A stretch of 64,000 nt of DNA. Origin: Chromera velia. Its lineage: Eukaryota > Sar > Chromeraceae. The DNA lies in assembly GCA_018398765.1 (NCBI GenBank), contig JAHBMJ010005045.1:1-64000 (forward strand). The letters are read 5' to 3'. Position 1 is the stretch's first letter; each line of letters starts with the position of its first letter. This document shows positions 11,555 to 23,410 of the stretch, piece after piece. The notes under the pieces are model-generated. The model did no database searches. It was not told the DNA's origin and was given only the letters and a program-made list of their open reading frames with translations. The translations under genes and the position numbers were made by a program.

Positions 11555-14500
11555 TCAAACAGGAGAGAAGCCGAAAGCTAGACTGACGAACATGCAGAGT
11601 ACGCACAACATGATTCGGGTAGGAATGGGTTGACAGACGTCGACGCATGGAGTGCGTGGCACAAGTGGGGAAAAAAAGCTTGCAAGGTACCATGAGTGCA
11701 CCCACGTACTTGCTGGTTTGGGCTTTGGTGCAACGTCTGCAGGGGTCACCTGGAGGCAGATAGATGGAGAAGAAAGAAAGAAACATGGAGATGAAGTCCA
11801 GAGAAATTCAATCAATGCCGGGAGCTGGTCGTGTTTTGTGCATTCTTCTGGTTTTTGCCCCCCCTTTCTGTCTGCATGTATGCGAAGGGAAAAGGGGACA
11901 AAAAAACTCCAGCACCTTCTGACACGGAAGAAAAGACAAGAAGAGAAGAGAAACTCGTGACATGAGGGAAGTACCGAGGGAGAAAGGCAGACAAAGACAG
12001 GAAGGAAACGAGAAAAGGGCCGAGCCTGCAAGATCTTGCAAGGACCAAAGAGCAAGCAGATCGACTGACCACTCCCAGAACAATCTTTGGAGCCTGAGGA
12101 GCTGCACTTATGGGCGGTCCCTGCAAGCACTCCCAAAACAAATTCATACACACCGACGAAGGGGCAGCACAGATACGCCAGCAGAGGAAAGCGTCGTCAA
12201 GGACCTGCGAGATCTGAGCAAATGCTGCATCCATCCTTTCAAATTTTCCCTCTGAGTCCCTCCACCTCCTCCTGCCAGCCTTCCCTCCACATTCCTATGC
12301 GCTTCCTTCGTTCCATTTTCTTTCCTTCCAGCCTCGGCATGTTCTTTCAAGTGCCTGCTGCCGAATGCATGTGTGGGTTGTTTGCGATGGATCAGACGAA
12401 GCAGCTCTTCTTTTCTCTTTCCTTTTCCCCAAACAAAGAAATAGATAAGCATTTAATTGGACACACTGTATCTTGTTTTTTTGCATAAAGACAGACAGAC
12501 AGACAGACAAAAAAGGCAGAAGAACGCTTCTCAATCACGGGAAGACTAGGCACCCGCCGAAATCCGCACGCACCAAGATGAAAGGAATGCAAGGAAGCGC
12601 AAGAGCCTCCCCTTGAAAGGAAACAAATGAACCAACCTTAACCCAATCTTCTCCGAATGCCACTGCAATCAGAGTACCCTCACCGTTGAACTTCACACAC
12701 GTCACTGGAATCTGCAAGATCCATCCCATCAGCAGTACACCCAGGCTTTGAAACCCTGAAGCCACAAAGGCTCCTTCCTGTGATCGATCGGAAGGAGAGC
12801 TCTGGCACAAACGTCAAAAGGCGGTGAATTGGTGCTCTTGTGACGAGGTGAAGGAAAAGAGAGAATCGATCAATCAGCAAGAAGAAGGATGGTGTCCTTG
12901 TACCCAAAACGAAGATGGGAAGAGCAGCAGCAAGCACCAGAAGGAACTACCCACTCACGCGCATGGCCGTCAATCACATTTGACGCACTGATTGTCTCAC
13001 TGACCCCAACAGCATCCAACTGCCGCACACGAGATTTGTTCTCTTTGTCCCAAAAGATAATACCTCCATCGCCTCCCTGCGAGCCAGAAAGGGACGACGA
13101 AATCAGGCGGTGATCACACCACATCGAAATAATTCTTACACCAATTGAGCCGCGTTTTTCCGCACTGAGATGCAAGTGAATGCTCACACAGTCAAAGCAG
13201 GGAGAGGAGCACAACAAAACGGGCGAAAACGAAGCAAAGAAAAGCGAACTCGAGCCACGCAGAAAAGAATGTATTTGCATGGTTCAAAGTACCAAACCAT
13301 GCGGTGAGACCCCTCCAGCTTAATTATCAACCCCCCCACCCCCCCACCCACCCACCCCAGTTGCAAACACTCCAGGACTTTGTGGGTGAAAGTCTATCGC
13401 CGCGACTCCGTACACGACTTCAGATTTCGATCCTCCCTGTTGAACAAACTGGTGTCTGTGGGCCTTGAAAGCGAAACCCCCGCTCTGGTTGTTCGGCGGG
13501 ACGGGTCTGCGGGCGAGCGTACAAGTCAGAAACAACACAAGGGGCACAAGAAAGAGTGGCCCAGAGTGTAAAGGATACATACAAACATTCCAAGAAAACG
13601 TATATATCGGTGTGAAAAGAGGGTGTCAAGAGCACAGAAGAAATCCATTCCGCATGCATGAAGTCATCGAGAGAAAGAGGTCACCCATACATAAAGTGAA
13701 CGAACGCTTGAGCGTCTTGAAAAACAGCTGAGCGACTCTAGTGAACCGGAGCAAGACTTGGTTGGTTCCTTTCTCTTCCTTCTCCCCTTTCTTCCCTGAC
13801 TGACTGACTGACTGACAACGAGAACACACAGCATCGGCCCTCCATGCTCCCTGCCACAAAGCCTTTGCCGTCTGTGAAGACAGAGAGACACCGAGTCTGA
13901 AAACGCAACTGAGGCATCAACCCTTGCTGCAGATCGATGATCGAGGAGTTGGGAGGGAGGGAGGGAGGAAAAGGAATTCATTTAAGCTTCAGCCAGCTCA
14001 CCCAAAGCTTTGGAATGATTGTGGTGAGACTCTTTGAAGGATCTACTCAATGACCCCATGACTGATGGGACTCCGCGCACGTGATTTTCTTGCCTCCGTT
14101 TCCTTCCTTTATTCACTTCTACGCTCAATGTCCAATGCAGTCAGTCGCACCATGCAGGCATCCCCACCCACCCACACACCCACCGTGACGGGTTGCTTCG
14201 GGTTGGGACTCGAGAGGTCAAAGCAGTAGAGCCCCCTTTCCGCAGTGGCCACGAGCAACAGAGGGAACTTGACATCCATTGCGTACACCTGCACTTGCAC
14301 ATGCACGTCTCAGTGTGAAAACGGGAGAGGAGCAGTCGTTCAGGCATAAAGGGGCAGACCCGGATGTTTGTTTATTGTGCTAGCTCGTTCAAACACCGTT
14401 AGACACTCGAGACAACTCTAGATACACGGTGAAGCTTGACAAACCAAGAGGGATGCATCAGAGCGCAGATGGAACAAACAAAGGAGGAGAGGAGGAAGCA

Positions 14501-14671
14501 TGGGAGAAACAAAGGAATGAGTGAATCCAAAAATCAATGAATGAATCCGTCACAGAGCGAGAGAGATAGAGAGAAAGAAAGAGAGGCGGGGAGGCAGATA
14601 TTCAGGCAGACAGACGGACGGACAGACAGCAAGAGAGAAAGACAGACAGACAGACAGACAGAAAGAAAAAC

Positions 14672-14702
<31 letters not shown>

Positions 14703-14874
14703 CAGGCAGACAGACAGGCAGACAGACAGACAGAAAGAAAAACAGAAAGAAAGAAAGAAAGAAGGAAGGAAGGAAGGAAGGAAGGAAGGAAAGAAAGAAA
14801 GAAAGAAGGGAAGGAATGAAGGAAGAAGGAAGAAAGAAAAAAAGAAAGAAAGAAAGAAAGAAAGAAAGAGAGAA

Positions 14875-14905
<31 letters not shown>

Positions 14906-14938
14906 AAGAAAAACAGAAAGAAAGAAAGAAAGAAAGAA

Positions 14939-14969
<31 letters not shown>

Positions 14970-16775
14970 GAAGGAAATAAAGAAAGAAAAAAAGAAAGAA
15001 AAGAAGGGACGAATGAGGGAGGGAAGGAAGAAAGAGTGAGAAGGAGCAGACAAAAAAGATGGGCCCACCCTCTCTCCCAAATCAACAAATTCCTTTGCCC
15101 CTGTCAGTTGCCAAAACCCCAACCGCTTATCCCAACCTCCTGCAAAACAAAATAGGGGCATACAGGAACATGGTGATCAGAGAGAACAAACAACAAAAAA
15201 GGTGTCAAACAGGCGAAAAGCAGGAATGTCCTTATCAGATTTATCAATACAAGTCAGTTTGCGCGCTTTGAGCGCGGAGTAGAGTGTGTGCCGTGGTTCC
15301 TCGGGCCCCGGAAAACAAAACTCGTGGCCATTTAAACAAAACAACGGTCTCCTTTTTCGCTTTCCGGGCCATTTGCACCTCGGATTTAGCTCGGACGGCG
15401 CGAGGCATTCTTTCAGAATGGATGATAACACACGTAGAAAGAAAGAAAGAAAGCAAGAAAGAAAGCAAGAAAGAAAGAAAGAAAGAGTGAAGGAAGGAAG
15501 GAAAGGACTTCAGAGTTCCAAAAGGGGCAGAAAAGTCATCCCCTCTCTCTCTCCCCATGTGCGTCTCTCCCTTTCCCTCCCTCTGCCTGTCTGGCCACCA
15601 CTTCTCTATTAGACACCACCCCTGAATGTCCTTGTGCCCCCCCCCACCCCACCCCAGCTGCGAACCTGATATCAACACCTGCAGTTTCTCGACCCAGCAC
15701 AGATGCCTCACTCCTCTCTCGTGCTGCAGAGAGAGAGAGGGAGAGAGAGAGAGAGAGAGAGACATACCCGAATCAATTTAGCAGAGCAGGGGCGGATCTG
15801 GATTTGGACTCACTGGTCTGATGGAGGGGGGGAGCCCACTCAGCGATGGCACACAAGATGAAGTTTGCGCGTCCACCCTGTTGCTGCTCAGCAGCGGAGA
15901 GTCCAACTGACACCTCAGCTCTTCTTATTATTAATTTTCACTCGGCGATTTGCACGAAGGAGGTCAGAGAGAGAAAAAGAGACCGACACACGTCGAAGGA
16001 CAATACCAGAAAATATCCCCAGCAGCTTGAGTATTTCTTTCGCTGACCTTCCCCAACGTCACAGCATTTCCGCTCTGCAGATCCAGTGCCTTCACTTCTC
16101 CGTCGCAACTTCCAGAGAACAGGGCCGTTCCGTCCTGCACAAACAAGAGAAGAGGACAGGCCGCAACCTGAGGAACTAAAGGTCGACAAACTCGAAACGT
16201 AGGAAAACAAATTTAACCATTGGATGCAGGGAAAAGGGCCCTTCTGTCCCCCGCAAGAAGCAAAGCCACTTCTTCATTGCAGCAACCCATTCTTCCGGCA
16301 AGGCCGCTTGCTTTTCAGGTGAAAGGAAGAAGGGTGTCTACAGGAATAGACGGCTCGATGATCGAAACCCTCAAGAGAAGGAAACGAAACGAAGCTTTTC
16401 AGTCCAAGAGAAAATCGTGACATTCCGGGGGTTGCTGACATCTTTGAACGCGACAGAAAGGACAGGTGCTTGGTGCCTGTGCTCCCTCCTCGGTATTGCA
16501 TTCAAGGCAGGCGGCTGGATCTGGACCTGAATTTCCCACACTCGCACGCACATATCCCAGCAGCCTGCAGCAAGAAGAGGCGCGGTCTTGGCGAAGCTCA
16601 GACTCATCACTGTGTCTCCTGCTGCCTGTGGAATCTCATACGCAAGAGAATATTTGTCAGTGGCCTGTCCATCTGCCCCCGGTGCTGCCGCCTTCGCCTG
16701 CTGCCCCCCGAACACGCCGAAGCCGCCAGCTGCCGGCCTCTGCGCCGGTTGACCAAATGGGTTCACGAATGCCAT
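11555..16775 (-). CDS. RAE1: RAE1/GLE2 mRNA export factor, WD-repeat protein
   Basis: Eleven exons keep frame: 16775-16440, 16134-16048, 15723-15666, 15139-15069, 14288-14184, 13908-13817, 13506-13356, 13076-12978, 12711-12637, 12120-12070 and 11749 to about 11710. They give about 388 residues (human RAE1 has 368). The N-terminus has FG-type motifs (NPFGQP, GFGVFGGQ), as in other RAE1 proteins. Diagnostic blocks follow in family order: WDMCVRVWEIQ, SGSCDGEVKALDL, GGWDKRLGFW, LLVATAERGLYCFDL, TRCLSVF, GSMEGRCCVF, AAIDFHPQSPGVFATG and IIFWDKENKSRV. The protein binds the NUP98 GLEBS motif at the nuclear pore and acts in mRNA export and spindle function. The last exon reads VTPADVAPKPKPA. It either stops at 11555 or splices once more, so the 3' end is uncertain. 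Confidence 0.92.
14540..15045. repeat. 500-bp compound (GAAA)n/(CAGA)n/(GAAG)n simple repeat
   Basis: A purine-only compound tetranucleotide array on the plus strand fills most of the intron between RAE1 exons 4 and 5. It ends about 25 bases before the exon 4 donor. Long open frames through it (repeating Phe/Leu/Ser or Lys/Glu/Arg) are artefacts of the repeat. Confidence 0.97.
15727..15763. repeat. (GA)n tract used as polypyrimidine tract
   Basis: On the minus strand this is a (CT)n run. It abuts the CAG acceptor of RAE1 exon 3 (exon begins at 15723), so the microsatellite itself forms the polypyrimidine tract. Confidence 0.85.
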
Positions 16776-17178
16776 TCTCCTTGGATAATCTTTCGCTTGC
16801 TGCCCCCCGTAATTTTCCGGCTCTGAAGGTGTTTACTCCAATTATTCTTTGCTGTCTACCTTTTCACTTGAATGGGGCACGAAACAGATTCTTCTGCAGT
16901 CTCCGCCGTCTCCCTTTTCGATGAACGGTTCTGCCCCACCAAGATTTCTGCTTCGCTGTTTGTTTCGACTCTCTATCTGCGCTTGAGAGAATTCAGCGAA
17001 ACCAAGATCAGAGTGACGCGATCAATGAAGCCAAGTTTTGTTTTCAAGGTGGCCAACGAAACTTCATCCGTCTACATCAGGTTTTGTCTCCGCCTTAATT
17101 CCGGGTGGTTTTTGTTGCTGCTTCCACGAAAATGGCTACAACAAGCGCGGATTTTGGCTGAACCCACTCCCTTCAGCG
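16776..17178. promoter_or_regulatory. RAE1 upstream region, no other gene
   Basis: This 400-bp gap lies between the RAE1 start codon (minus) and the tRNA gene (plus). It should hold the RAE1 promoter. No CpG block or TATA box is evident. An open frame running through it on the plus strand continues into the tRNA and is not taken as a gene. Confidence 0.4.
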
Positions 17179-17249
17179 GCGCCAATGGTCCAGTGGTAGG
17201 ATCCATGCCTCCCAAGCATGTGGCCCGGGTTCGATTCCCGGTTGGCGCA
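17179..17249 (+). tRNA. tRNA-Gly, anticodon CCC
   Basis: The acceptor stem GCGCCAA pairs exactly with TTGGCGC (17242-17248), with discriminator A at 17249. The anticodon arm CATGC/GCATG encloses the loop CTCCCAA, which puts CCC at positions 34-36 (decodes GGG). The T-arm CCGGG-TTCGATT-CCCGG is perfect. The internal Pol III promoter is intact: A box TGGTCCAGTGG and B box GGTTCGATTCC. CCA is not encoded, as expected in a nucleus. A short T run (CTTTTC) follows at once as terminator. There is no intron. Confidence 0.97.
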
Positions 17250-17649
17250 CTTTTCGGTTGAAAGGTGTGTACGCTTTGCCCACGGTGACCTTTTTGATAT
17301 TATTATAGCTCGGTCAGATCGCTGGGCTCCGGGAGAAGAAAAATTGTTTAGTTTTCTGACACACAGAAATCATCAGAAATCAGATGATGTCAAGTTCTCA
17401 ACCGCCTTGCTTTCTGCCTATATAGTAGGGATTACGGCTCCATTAATTGATGTGCTCAATTGGCGTCCTCGACTCTGTCAATTCGAGAACCCAGGTCTAC
17501 TTTTTGTCGTACTTGGATTCCTTGATACTTCTCCCTGCTTGGTCATTAACATACGTTTTTGATTATACTCAACTCAACCTTGAGTTCTCCATATTCCGTG
17601 CTTCTGCTCAGTACTGGGGTGCCCAGCTAGAGCGACTGTACGTGTTCGG

Positions 17650-20346
17650 ATGTCTGGTATTGCAGCAACCAGTGTGGAGACTTGGCGCCTTGTTGGCGCC
17701 AGTGGGCTGATTGGAGTCCGTCTCTTCTGGAAGTTCACGTCCGTCTCCAAAGAACTTCTGAAGATGAGGGAAGATACCTCTGTCAAGGGGATCGGGGGAA
17801 TTCTGTCCGCAGAGTCTCTCGTACATGTCTCAGAACGACGTGCTTTGAGGTCTCTTCTGTGCGATGTCATTGACAGGGATGACGGTCTGGTGCTTGAGAA
17901 GCTGCAGGCTGTTGAATCGATCGATATTGAACGTCACTTTCCGGGGCTTCTTGGTATAGCCGCCAAGAAAAAGGCAGAGCGCTGCATTACGGCGCTCACC
18001 CTTCGTGCGTCTGTTCCTTCGCTGTGCAATTCTGTCTCTGGGCTTTCCGCAGTGGATGTTGGGGGGTTAAAGAAAGAGACGCTGGTGCAGCTACTGGAAA
18101 AGAAAGTGCTGCATCCAGACTCGTGGTTCGTTTGCGAAGTCGGGGAGGAGGTTGGGAATCGGGTGGGGCACAGAGGGACAGCAGGCAGAGAAAGGCCACA
18201 GATACGCCATTGGAAGCCGTTGTTGAACGCTCTCCTCGACGCTTACAATTTTGATGGTGTCGAGGCCGTTCTTGAAGCGAGGGGGCGGATGGACGTGTGT
18301 GAGTGGGAGGCGGAAGCCGGTTCGAGATGGGAAGTGTACTACAGATGGGAGAGGACTCCACTCCACTGTCTTATTTTTGCACTCACAAACCTCGAAAAGA
18401 GTCTCCTTGAGAATCCCCAATCATTGGAACACCGCACTCAACAAGCCGCACATCAGGCTTCCTTGCCGCTTCAACACATGAAGCAGAGGGGTGTGGCACT
18501 CATCCCTCGCATGGTGGTCGCTGCATCAAAGGCTGGCTGTCTTGAGTGGACTGCGGTTGTCCCCTTGAGGATTTTGGATGAATCGAAGAACAGAAGCGTG
18601 ATGACCACAGTTGAAGCATCCTGCCTCGAGTTAGCCTGTGCGTGTATGCAGCCTGAGGTTGTGCGCGAGCTCCTCGTAGCGGGAGTCAGGATCTCAAAAG
18701 TCAAATGGACTATAGTCCGAAAGACAATTGACGGGTGTCATGAGCAGCACCGGTGGCTTGCAGAGAGGAGAGGGTGTGATGATTGCACGAGATACTCGCA
18801 CCCCAGAGCCCTGAAAAAGGCGGAAGATCGGTGTTTGGAGACTTTAGAAATACTAGCGGAGGCAGGGGCAGGCCTCGAATCGCAGAGTGTCCTTGACGGG
18901 CACACGCCCCTGTCTCTCGCGTGTGATTTCGGTCTCCAAGACGTTTGTCAGTTTCTCCTGAATCGGGAAGTCTCTGTGAGGACAACAGGGGTGGGGTTGA
19001 AAGGGGAGACAAGGGCTCCGAAGGTCCCTCTAGTCATAAGTTTGCAGCACTCCCATTGGGTCATTGCCAAGTTGCTCCTTGAGGCCGGGGCGGACCCCAA
19101 TGAGATCGCGTGGGTGGACGGGAAGCCCGTGTCGCCTCTTGTTCAAGCCATGAAATGTGTTCCCGACCGAACAGACCGTAAGTGGGACCCTTTCTGCGAA
19201 TGGGAGGAGGCAGAGAGCGCAGTGAAGCTCTTGATTGAAAAGGGAGCGCAGTGTGAGATTCCTCTTGGGGAGACTGCTCAGGTAGACTCGGCAGGTTGTC
19301 CAGATCCGGCATCAAATCTAGACACGGGTTTTCCTCTTGTTTTTGCTTGTGGAGAATTGTATGGAGACTTGGCCCGTCTCTTACTTGAGAAGGCGGGGGC
19401 TGACCCAGGAAAAGAATCTTCAATCAGAAACAGCGAGCAGACGCCAGTTGAGGCCCTTTTGCGTTCTGGGGCGCGAAGTTATCTCGCACCTCCGGAAGAA
19501 GAACGATGCGTGGAGCAAATTTTGGAGAGTCTGACCAGAGCGGGAGCAGACTGGGAGGCAGAGGTTGATCGTGACGGGCACACTCCTCTGTCCCTCGCTT
19601 GTCTGATGAGGTTCAGGAAGGCTGTAGAGTTTTTCCTTCAACATAAGGCTGCTCTGACATCCAGAAGAGAGAGTGGGGGGTTGAGAGGAAGGGCGATTGT
19701 GAGTGACCGACCTGTGCCACTCATTATCTGTTTTCAGCAAGCGGACTGGCCACTTGCGACGCTGCTGTTGGAGGGGGGGGAGGACCCCAATGGGCTTGGG
19801 GTTGTCGATGGCACACGTGTGTCGCCTTTGATAGCGGCAATGCAGACTTTGTCAAACTGGGGCTCCAAAAGGACCTGTGCTGAGAGCACAATCAAGCTCC
19901 TGATTGAAAAGGGGGCGCGGTGTCAGTTTTCGGGCAGAGCGGGCGTTGAGGACGTGCAGGACGACTCCATTCCCTTGAGTCTCGTGTCGCCCCTCATCGT
20001 TGCCTGCAGTCTGGGCCTTCCAGACTTGGTTCGTCTGTTCATCGAAAAGGGGGGGGCAGATCCGAACGAAAAAGGCAAGTTGTTTGATGACAAGGAATTT
20101 CGTGGCCATGTGTCTTCACGGTCACCTTTGCGATCTCCTGTGGAGACGGCTGTACGCTCTTGTGGGCAAGATGAGGAAGAGGAGAGCTGTTGTGTGGAGA
20201 TTCTCAAAATACTCGCAGACGCAGGAGGAGATCTTGAGTGTCGAAGCGAGGCTGCTGAGCAAACGCCTCTGTCACTCAGGCTCGCTCGTGAATCCAATTT
20301 GAGGAGGGTGGTTCACTTTTTAACAATTGATGACATGATGCAGTAA
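17650..20346 (+). CDS. Large intronless ankyrin-repeat protein, function unknown
   Basis: One uninterrupted frame of 898 residues from ATG (17650) to TAA. The N-terminal 200 residues have no domain I can name. Ankyrin-type helix-turn-helix units follow from about residue 200 to the end. Many are degenerate and long-looped; clear ones contain GHTPLSLACDFGLQDV, HWVIAKLLLEAGADPNE, GHTPLSLACLMRFRKA, LATLLLEGGEDPNG and LVRLFIEKGGADPNE. The units are arranged as a higher-order duplication: a block of about 240 residues (TPLSLAC...LLEAGADPNE...LLIEKGAQC) occurs twice in tandem. There is no signal peptide or membrane segment. Ankyrin domains bind proteins; no partner can be inferred. The absence of introns contrasts with every other large gene here. 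Confidence 0.9.
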   Translation: MSGIAATSVETWRLVGASGLIGVRLFWKFTSVSKELLKMREDTSVKGIGGILSAESLVHVSERRALRSLLCDVIDRDDGLVLEKLQAVESIDIERHFPGLLGIAAKKKAERCITALTLRASVPSLCNSVSGLSAVDVGGLKKETLVQLLEKKVLHPDSWFVCEVGEEVGNRVGHRGTAGRERPQIRHWKPLLNALLDAYNFDGVEAVLEARGRMDVCEWEAEAGSRWEVYYRWERTPLHCLIFALTNLEKSLLENPQSLEHRTQQAAHQASLPLQHMKQRGVALIPRMVVAASKAGCLEWTAVVPLRILDESKNRSVMTTVEASCLELACACMQPEVVRELLVAGVRISKVKWTIVRKTIDGCHEQHRWLAERRGCDDCTRYSHPRALKKAEDRCLETLEILAEAGAGLESQSVLDGHTPLSLACDFGLQDVCQFLLNREVSVRTTGVGLKGETRAPKVPLVISLQHSHWVIAKLLLEAGADPNEIAWVDGKPVSPLVQAMKCVPDRTDRKWDPFCEWEEAESAVKLLIEKGAQCEIPLGETAQVDSAGCPDPASNLDTGFPLVFACGELYGDLARLLLEKAGADPGKESSIRNSEQTPVEALLRSGARSYLAPPEEERCVEQILESLTRAGADWEAEVDRDGHTPLSLACLMRFRKAVEFFLQHKAALTSRRESGGLRGRAIVSDRPVPLIICFQQADWPLATLLLEGGEDPNGLGVVDGTRVSPLIAAMQTLSNWGSKRTCAESTIKLLIEKGARCQFSGRAGVEDVQDDSIPLSLVSPLIVACSLGLPDLVRLFIEKGGADPNEKGKLFDDKEFRGHVSSRSPLRSPVETAVRSCGQDEEEESCCVEILKILADAGGDLECRSEAAEQTPLSLRLARESNLRRVVHFLTIDDMMQ

Positions 20347-21894
20347 TATTTAAATAACTATTTGTTAGTTTCAACATTCATGAACGGTTTTAATAATTTG
20401 AAAAGCACTCCAATTTGCAATATATTCTGCGAGACATTCTGTGTGAAAAAGGTTGTGATACTGCTTTCAAAATGTTGTTAGAAATGTTATGAGATTATAG
20501 TTAATTTCATCTGGAAATTCATGCAAATTCACTTATAAAATTTATTAGATTTATCTACTAGTAAAATCCGAATTGATTCTACTAATGGCATTTATGAATT
20601 TACTTGTAAATTCACTCACTGGCACTAGTTTACTCAGTACTGCGTAGTACTCTATACGGCGAAAAATGTTTGAATTATAGGGTCATTAACGGCTAGATTG
20701 ACGGTCATAAAAGAATCTTAAAAAGATAAAAGATAAGGGATTTATTTTAAGATTTATTGGTCTCCACATGGAAGCACTTTCATTGTAAGGAAAAACTTTT
20801 AAATAAAAGCTAGACGTACACATGACTTTTAACGTGTGACTTTCATTTAGTTAGAATTTTTTTTTTTTAAGTTACTTACCTGACATAACTGTTACACTAT
20901 AGACATAACAATATATAAAAAAAAGAGACATAAAAAATTAGAGTGTTAATTAGGATACTTCTCGTGGTGCGTAGATGGATACGTAAACAGAACTGTATAC
21001 TGCTGAGAAGTTAGATACAAGAAAACCTGTTCTCATTAAGATTCTAAGTCAAAAGTACATCTAAGTACATCTAAAACCCCCTAAATTCGCAGCGTCAGTT
21101 CCATCTGATGGAAGTTTTGGCGTTGCATGACGTCAAAATTGGGCCATAGTATATCAAAGACCCTTTTCCACAAAAACACATCAGATCACAACCGCTGAGC
21201 CACACCCCTAGATCGCCACCGACTCTGTCACACACCCTTTGGCATTGAACCCTGCTGGGCGCTGGTGCATGGGCCACTTTTCCCTTCAGATCACCTCAGG
21301 AGCATCACCCATGCGAGGCCGGTACCCCACAACTACGTCAAATGTTCAATTTTGTATAGATGTTCGAATTCTGTACATTGAAAAATTGACTGTCTAGGTC
21401 TGATATCGATCCAAAATCGCACCGTCCACCTTCTTATCCTTGTGAAAAGGTACACTTGTCAGTCGATAGAAGTATGCTGTGTCATGACAGATCACATTTC
21501 CTGCAGAATTTCAAGACACAGTGTCGACCAACAAGCATAGAAGTTGAAACAAGTATCATGTACAGACTAGTGCACAGATAGAAAGCCTGTTTGTATGCTT
21601 TTTATGAAAAAGCCATGAACCAATGAACTCGAGACCAAATAACGATGTGGTTGGCGCTGCACATATGCATAAAGCTTCCAATAAGCCATTATTTTGAAAG
21701 GTAAAGAACAAAAATATACAGAAAAGATTGATATCATATGTATACAGCACTCAGTCTGTGGACTTACTTCGTGCCAGGACCTCCCAAGCGTCTCCGCTCA
21801 CAAGGGTGTGGATGAAGCGGGCAAATAATCGTTCCCAAGCCACTGCTCTAACGTTATTTCATACAAGTTCAATTGACGATTCTTTCTTACCCAC
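20347..21894. other. AT-rich to mid-GC intergenic DNA
   Basis: After the ankyrin stop codon the DNA is AT-rich to about 21060, then mid-GC. No RNA gene or coding pattern is convincing. On the minus strand a segment at about 21835-21768 reads LFARFIHTLVSGDAWEVLAR followed by a GTAAGT donor. It looks protein-like but could not be joined in frame to anything. Confidence 0.4.
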
Positions 21895-22341
21895 TCAATC
21901 AACAGCTTGCGCATGTACTTGAAAAAGTTCATCTTCTTGTAGTATTCCCCCACTGCAATCGAACATGCATGCACGTACATGACGTGATCCGAAAGAAATT
22001 AAGGGAACGAACCGGCCTGAAAATCTTTTATGATGGACCAGAAAAACTGAAACAGGCAAAACTTAAGCCAGCAAAGGTTTCATCTTTTTGCACTGACGCG
22101 GGGGAATTTCTTTTCTGTTCCAATTCTTGAAAGAGTGTCTCACCTTAACAAGATGGACGTTGACCGAGCGGATACAATCCGGCCTACCATGAAAACGAAT
22201 ATACATGCATGTGGATGCAACATTTCTCGGTTTCTCTTCACAATTTTTTATATGATTGACTTACACTCAGCGGCGCCACATGTCAGATAAACCACCCGGT
22301 GCTTTCTATACTTTGCATCCTCGAAAGTAAAGTGCAACAGC
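21895..22341 (-). CDS. Possible small exons of an unidentified gene
   Basis: Three minus-strand segments can be joined in frame: 22341-22265 (contains FTFEDAKYRKHRVVYLTCG, donor GTAAGT), 22183-22144 (donor GTGAGA) and 21952-21895 (SGGILQEDELFQVHAQ then stop). A competing frame over the last segment reads VGEYYKKMNFFKYMRK and stays open longer, so the model is ambiguous. No start exon was found. It may be a short gene, the 3' end of a larger one, or a relic. No function can be given. Confidence 0.25.
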
Positions 22342-23410
22342 CTGCATAAAGCAGGAGCATATTCGTGTATACATGAGGACCGCGAATAGTGTTTATGCAT
22401 ATCTTTGTCTCTGTAACGCTCTCTGTCTATCTAAGTACCCTTCCTCCCCCCCAACCCCGAACGCATAAATTGACAAACGAACATACAAGCTCGGATAGTA
22501 CCGAGGGCTTCAGTCCTCCGTTTACCCAGAGGAGTGTCACAATTATTGGACACTAGAGAGACAAATAAAAAAATTCAATCAATAGACGGATCTACCTACG
22601 GGAGATGGACTGAAAGGCAACTGGAGGAGGCAAAAAAACAAGAAGTGAAAACAGAGCTTTTTGCTTCCCACTGAATTAACGAACAAGAGCTGGGGAGACT
22701 GGATGTCCAGCAGGGGGGGGAGCTGAGGCTCTCAGAGGAAACTTTAGCCAGAAAGAAATATGATGATGATGATGATGATGTATAGGGTTAAAGCCGGTGA
22801 ACCGTGTAGGCTCTGGCTAACCTAGTATTTCCTGCATAGATTCAACCCTTCGACCTAGGCCCCACTGGGGCATTTGCATGGATCAAAGCCTAGCGAAAGT
22901 GGGAATAGAAATGGAAACGGAGGGTGGCTCCACCCCCATGCAACAGTGGTTGATTCCCCCACTGACGGGCGGTCAGAAAACAGACAGAAAAGGACTGCCA
23001 GCAGAAACAGCAGAAGAGAGTTCGGGCAAACAGCAACTGATGGCGGTGAGAGTTTGGTGCCCCAAAATTCCAGACCAACGGCTTGGAACTCAATGAAGTA
23101 GTCCTTGGATAGAGGCCCTTTTCCGACCAGAGCAGCAGAAAACACTTCTGCTCGCTGTCTGCAAATTAAGTCAGAAAGCAATAAGGGACTTAGAATGGAT
23201 GAAGAATTAAGAGAACTTCAGACCAATTCTATGCCTTTGGATGCATGGGATTTCCTTGGCCGGACACATAAATCCTTAATTATTTCGGGATTGAAAGTAG
23301 TCAGCAAATCAATTGACTTGAAACTGTTTGTGTTAGCAACGAAGAATCAATCAAAAGCCAGCCTGACTGTAATATAAATAGAAAGACGCTTGAATTCTAG
23401 TAATGCACCC
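22342..23410. other. Intergenic DNA with (ATG)n run
   Basis: A seven-unit ATG/GAT trinucleotide run lies at about 22760-22780. GTATAGGGTTAAAGCCGGTG and about 100 bases of mid-GC sequence follow, which may be the end of a dispersed repeat. The rest shows no reliable coding signal; short overlapping frames on both strands at 22855-23180 cancel each other. Confidence 0.4.

Noticed and set aside
14534-15161. Long open frames of 184-203 codons rich in Phe/Leu/Ser
   Set aside because: They are translations of the (GAAA)n/(CAGA)n simple repeat in a RAE1 intron. Similar false frames lie in 60760-61554 and 44362-44740.
16872-17261. 129-codon open frame upstream of the ankyrin gene
   Set aside because: It reads straight through the tRNA-Gly gene and has no domain.
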